DNA of 64,000 nucleotides from Rossellomorea aquimaris (GTDB lineage: Bacteria; Bacillota; Bacilli; Bacillales; Bacillaceae_B), in the NCBI RefSeq assembly GCF_020172085.1, contig NZ_JAIVAT010000001.1, positions 40,728 to 104,727 of the forward strand. Direction: 5' to 3'. This document shows positions 60,461 through 64,000 of this stretch, one piece after another. Made by a program: the position numbers and the translations under genes. The notes below the pieces were generated by a model. That model searched no databases. It was not told the origin of the DNA and saw nothing but the letters and a program-made list of their open reading frames with translations. Positions within the stretch are counted from its first letter, which is position 1. The number at the start of each line of letters is the position of its first letter.

Positions 60461-62617
60461 TCATCGTGATCCTTGAGGCCAGAGGATTTCCAGTTGATCT
60501 CCCTGTTGAATGTCTTCATAAAAAGTCGTTTCCACGCCATTTTTCAAAAGAATGAAGTTTCCGTTCGAGTGAGAGGGCATGTTGATTTCCACTGCATTAA
60601 ATAGATCCTGAAAAATAAATGAGCCCGTTTGCTGTTCTTCTATTTCAATTGAATCACCGGAGTATAAACGATCGTCCATTCCGAGCTTAGTACCGTTCCG
60701 TGTGATTCGGCTGCTCTCTTTCGTAAGGAATACTTCTTCCCCGTTAAACGTGATCCTGATTGCCGTTTCCGTGGTGAGCTGCTTTTTGACGAGAAGATCC
60801 TTTACGGTAGGGGTGAGAGCTGATTTGAATGATATGACGTCACCATCCTTGATCTTTGCCGAAAGTTTAGTCTCCATACCGTGTATGAACACCTTCCCGC
60901 TATAAACAGGGAAGAACGTCTCTACACCATTGATGGAAATGCGAAAAGGTTTGATACCCTCCAGCCAATCATGATAGCCGACATGGGTCAGCAGATCCAT
61001 TAAGGTATCGATCCATTCGATTCGAATCACATCACGATCCTGGATGATCTCGTCCATTGATCCAGTCTGATTGTCTCTGAACACGAGGGGAGTAACCAGA
61101 TGCGGTTTCCCGTCTAGGACAATCTGTTTGGATGAAGAGGTATCAACCAGCTCGCCAATCGTAACCTTCGGCGAAGAACCGTCCACCCCTATATGGACTG
61201 TGATCCGGTCATGGTTCTGGATCGTTTCATCTAGTTCACTCGGCATGCCGTTTTTCTCAATGAGTGGAGGCTGACCGTGACCGCCGGGCAATGTGATGTC
61301 CTGACCATTGACGGTTACAAAGAACGCCTTCCCCGGTGTTCCATGGTATTTGGTTAATTTTAGACCAGCTGCCAGGATGCAGTCGCCAACGGTCAGATCC
61401 TTTACTTCGAATAACCTTACAGGCTGGTCGTTCACATACGCTGTCACATATTGAACAGGTGCCTGCTTCGCTGCAATGGCGATTCCGATCGGTGTGACAA
61501 GCTCCGGACCTTTTTTTACGTCATCCGATAAGGTGACATTTTGAATCGCCTCCACGCCTCTGACAGCTGCACGATTGTGAGGCAGTTCAAGGAATGAAGC
61601 CAGTCGGCCGGGCAGTTCGGGCGTCAAGCTTCCTCCTCCTACGAGCATAACGGCCTGTGGGGGTTTTCCGTTGTTCAAACGAAGGATTTCCTTTGAAATC
61701 TCTCCGGAGAGCCGGTCCACAGCCGGTGAGATTTTCGCTATCACTTCTTGTGAAGGGAGGTTCGTTTCAAAGCCGAGAATATCGGTGACTGTAATCTCTT
61801 CAGAGGACTGAAGGGCCCTCTTTGCCTGTTCTGCCAGTGGGAAGTCCAGCAATAATTCATTGCTGATCGCTTCCGTTATTTCGTCTCCCGCAGTCGGGAC
61901 CATCCCGTAAGCGATAACGGTCCCCATATTGGTGATGGCAATATCGGATGTTCCCGCACCAATATCCACGAGTGCAACGTTCAGGCGTCGCATGGACTCG
62001 GGAATAAGGACATTAATGGCTGCAATGGGCTCCAGTGTCAAGGCTTCCATCTCCAAATCGGCACGATTTAGTGCAGCGATCAGGGAATCGACAACCACAC
62101 GCGGAAGGAAGGTAGCGATGATCTCGACGCTCGCTTCATCCCCTTGCTGATCGATGAGACTTCCGATCTCCTCTCCATCTAACCGGTAGAAGAGGACGGA
62201 ATAACCAACACAGTAATAATGGTAGCCCTTCGCATCATGTTCATGTTCGGCAGCTAATGCCTGTGCCTGTTGAACGGCACTTAATTCCAGATGCAGGATA
62301 TCATTTTTCTGAAGTAGGGGTTTACCCTTGATATTGGACGAGGCAAGAGCCGTTTCCGTTTTAAGGGCCCGTCCAGCTGCTGCGACGCACACTTTATGAA
62401 GAGGGCCATGTTTTGTTTCCAATTGTTTCTTGATGGAGGAAATGACCTCCGCAACGGCGGGAACATCATGAATTTGTCCATCGAGCATGGCCCTCTTCTT
62501 ATGTTCTTCTATCAATATATCTGAAACTTGAAATATTCCGTCTATTTCTTCTAAAATAATACCTACAACGGATCGGGTTCCGATGTCTAATGCAAAGATT
62601 TTTTGCTTTTTTTTCAA
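60461..62617 (-). CDS. Large FtsA/PilM-like actin-fold protein with repeat tail
   Basis: About 718 residues. The N-terminal 400 are an actin-like ATPase of FtsA type: FALDIGTRSVVGI (phosphate 1), a 1C-type inserted segment, VALVDIGAGTSDIAI (phosphate 2, about residues 210-224) and VMLVGGGSLTPELPGRL (adenosine motif, about 325). The remaining 300 hold about five units of the form V-x-x-NG…NG…L-D-x-I…GD-x-I-x-I, at roughly 430, 500, 560, 620 and 685. True FtsA ends near residue 430. TTG at 62617 is well spaced from GGGTGA; GTG at 62632 is an alternative. Divergent from aroA. Cellular role unknown; not the division FtsA itself (inference). Confidence 0.85.
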   Translation of the reverse strand: MKKKQKIFALDIGTRSVVGIILEEIDGIFQVSDILIEEHKKRAMLDGQIHDVPAVAEVISSIKKQLETKHGPLHKVCVAAAGRALKTETALASSNIKGKPLLQKNDILHLELSAVQQAQALAAEHEHDAKGYHYYCVGYSVLFYRLDGEEIGSLIDQQGDEASVEIIATFLPRVVVDSLIAALNRADLEMEALTLEPIAAINVLIPESMRRLNVALVDIGAGTSDIAITNMGTVIAYGMVPTAGDEITEAISNELLLDFPLAEQAKRALQSSEEITVTDILGFETNLPSQEVIAKISPAVDRLSGEISKEILRLNNGKPPQAVMLVGGGSLTPELPGRLASFLELPHNRAAVRGVEAIQNVTLSDDVKKGPELVTPIGIAIAAKQAPVQYVTAYVNDQPVRLFEVKDLTVGDCILAAGLKLTKYHGTPGKAFFVTVNGQDITLPGGHGQPPLIEKNGMPSELDETIQNHDRITVHIGVDGSSPKVTIGELVDTSSSKQIVLDGKPHLVTPLVFRDNQTGSMDEIIQDRDVIRIEWIDTLMDLLTHVGYHDWLEGIKPFRISINGVETFFPVYSGKVFIHGMETKLSAKIKDGDVISFKSALTPTVKDLLVKKQLTTETAIRITFNGEEVFLTKESSRITRNGTKLGMDDRLYSGDSIEIEEQQTGSFIFQDLFNAVEINMPSHSNGNFILLKNGVETTFYEDIQQGDQLEILWPQGSR

Positions 62618-62821
62618 TTCGTGTTCACCCACTTTAGCCTATTCTCATACTATACTAAATACTTTAGTGCTTAAAAGCGTCTAACTAATAAAGAATTTTG
62701 TCGTGACATTTTAGATCTGTTCTATTATAATAAGTTTCAATATCAAAAATGTATCATACTTTCTTAAAACTATAACAGTTTTTACGTATGAACAGGATAA
62801 AAAAAGAAAGGGTGCTGTATT

Positions 62822-63898
62822 GTGAGTAATCAAGAGCTCGATCAATTACGAAAACAAGTCGACGAGATGAACTTAAAATTATTAGAAACCATCAATGAAC
62901 GTGCTAAACTCGTTCAGGAAATCGGGCGTGTCAAGGAGACTCAAGGAGTATACCGCTATGATCCTGTTCGTGAAAGAGGCATGCTTGATCTGATCAAGGA
63001 AAATAACGATGGTCCATTTGAACATTCGACCATTGAACATATCTTCAAAGAGATCTTCAAAGCCGGTCTTGAACTGCAAAAAGACGATCATCGTAAAGCA
63101 TTGCTCGTTTCCCGTAAAAAGAAACCGGATGATACAATCGTCAATATTAACGGAGATGCGATTGGAGATGGAAAGCCACACTTCATTTTCGGACCATGTG
63201 CCGTTGAATCTTATGAACAAGTGGCGGAAGTGGCGAAAGCCGTTAAGGCAAAAGGATTAAAGTTGCTTCGAGGTGGAGCGTTCAAACCGAGAACATCACC
63301 ATATGACTTCCAGGGGCTTGGAATTGAAGGCTTAAAAATTCTTAAAAAAGTGGCAGACGAATACGATTTGGCTGTAGTCAGTGAAATCGTAAACCCTGCT
63401 GATATCGAACCGGCATTAGAATACATCGACGTCATTCAAATCGGTGCAAGAAACATGCAGAACTTTGAACTGCTTAAAGCAGCGGGTTCCGTGAAAAAAC
63501 CTGTATTGCTTAAGCGTGGTTTAGCGGCGACGATCGATGAATTCATCAATGCTGCCGAATATATCATCTCACAAGGAAACGGCGACATCATCCTATGTGA
63601 GCGTGGAATTCGTACGTATGAAAAAGCGACAAGAAATACACTGGATATTTCAGCGGTGCCAATCCTTAAGAAGGAAACGCATCTACCGGTATTCGTGGAT
63701 GTTACGCACTCTACAGGACGCAGGGATCTATTGCTTCCAACGGCTAAAGCGGCAATTGCCGTCGGAGCTGATGGAGTCATGGCAGAAGTTCATCCTGATC
63801 CTGCCGTAGCGTTATCCGACTCTGCTCAACAAATGGATCTGGATCAATTCGATCATTTCTACCAGGAGTTGTTGAAGGGCAGAACGATAGAAGTATAA
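62822..63898 (+). CDS. aroA: Bifunctional DAHP synthase / chorismate mutase
   Basis: A 358-residue fusion. Residues 1-90 are an AroQ-type chorismate mutase ([34 protein letters not shown]). The rest is a type I-beta DAHP synthase condensing PEP and erythrose 4-phosphate, with GPCAVES (about 120-126), [17 protein letters not shown] (about 150-166), [13 protein letters not shown] and [17 protein letters not shown]. The mutase domain lets chorismate or prephenate feed back on the first shikimate-pathway step, as in B. subtilis AroA(G). GTG start behind AAAGGG. In B. subtilis ccpA follows; here only a repeat start is visible before the edge. Confidence 0.97.
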   Translation: MSNQELDQLRKQVDEMNLKLLETINERAKLVQEIGRVKETQGVYRYDPVRERGMLDLIKENNDGPFEHSTIEHIFKEIFKAGLELQKDDHRKALLVSRKKKPDDTIVNINGDAIGDGKPHFIFGPCAVESYEQVAEVAKAVKAKGLKLLRGGAFKPRTSPYDFQGLGIEGLKILKKVADEYDLAVVSEIVNPADIEPALEYIDVIQIGARNMQNFELLKAAGSVKKPVLLKRGLAATIDEFINAAEYIISQGNGDIILCERGIRTYEKATRNTLDISAVPILKKETHLPVFVDVTHSTGRRDLLLPTAKAAIAVGADGVMAEVHPDPAVALSDSAQQMDLDQFDHFYQELLKGRTIEV

Positions 63899-63904
63899 TA
63901 GTTG

Positions 63905-63944
63905 AAAGGCTGAATCCTTTTTAGAGGGGATTCAGCTTTTTTTA
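63905..63944 (+). terminator. Intrinsic terminator after aroA
   Basis: GCTGAATCC and GGATTCAGC form a 9-bp stem with a short loop, then a run of T residues. Confidence 0.88.
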
Positions 63945-63983
63945 TGGTTAAAATGAAGTGCAGCCTATGCGGACTAGTACGGG

Positions 63984-64000
63984 TATCGGCGAAAATTTCG
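63984..64000. repeat. Possible start of another 20-bp repeat tract, cut by the window edge
   Basis: TATCGGCGAAAATTTCG matches the repeat unit of the 24551 tract (TATCGGCGAAATC), and it too follows a terminator by about 40 bases. Only one unit is in view. Confidence 0.5.

Overview
The window is a stretch of low-GC Firmicute chromosome. It fits a Bacillaceae member close to Bacillus or Rossellomorea (inference from gene content, order and Shine-Dalgarno style; no rRNA is present to prove it). Most genes have a recognisable counterpart in the Bacillus subtilis metK-to-ccpA interval (the 'yt' genes), largely in that order. No phage, insertion sequence, CRISPR array, tRNA or rRNA was seen. It is core chromosome, not an island.

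Layout. 1-9 kb: a BirA-controlled biotin transporter (bioY), a GNAT acetyltransferase, PEP carboxykinase (pckA) with a CcpN-like operator, metK behind a SAM-I riboswitch, then ytoA, ytpA and ytpB (sesquarterpene/lysophospholipid genes). 9-16 kb: a secreted InhA-type metalloprotease, a luciferase-like monooxygenase, ytqAB, ytzC and an MFS exporter. 16-21 kb: a possible structured small RNA, a YjlB-type cupin, and a sigma-54 module (activator, -24/-12 promoter, GntP permease, 3-hydroxybutyrate dehydrogenase) likely to import and oxidise 3-hydroxybutyrate. 21-29 kb: T-box-controlled leuS, ytwF, cse60, ytfP, murJ (ytgP) and an RsuA-family pseudouridine synthase. 29-43 kb: ytzE, pepV-dat, a CysK-like enzyme, thpR, a NERD protein, pullulanase amyX, ytmP/ytzH/trmB, the lactonase ytnP, ytzB and ytoP. 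43-53 kb: a DUF84 phosphatase, a Cys/Arg/Asp-rich repeat protein, a POT peptide transporter, ytoQ, a lipoprotein, a PfoR-like EIIC protein with ytpP, ytpQ, ytpR and the DNA translocase sftA. 53-64 kb: nicotinate phosphoribosyltransferase, an unknown gene, murC, an M29 aminopeptidase, the sigma-B-type ytxGH-ytxJ stress cluster, a large FtsA-like protein with a repeat tail, and aroA(G).

The unusual material lies between genes. (1) At least four tracts of degenerate tandem repeats have a strict 20-21 bp period but different unit sequences, each just past an intrinsic terminator; there is a possible fifth at the window edge and a 25-bp relative. (2) The 10-mer GGGACGGACC or its complement occurs ten times, mostly as the two arms of terminators, an arrangement like paired DNA-uptake sequences in other bacteria. 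(3) An inverted-repeat element occurs as 125-, 73- and 22-bp versions with identical ends. (4) A 130-bp hairpin element ends exactly at the ytzE stop, with a remnant elsewhere. (5) ytmP and ytzH converge with one base between their stops, so the ytmP transcript probably runs antisense through ytzH to a hairpin upstream of trmB.

No previously undescribed enzyme or defence system was identified. The repeats and the paired 10-mer are the best candidates for something not yet explained.
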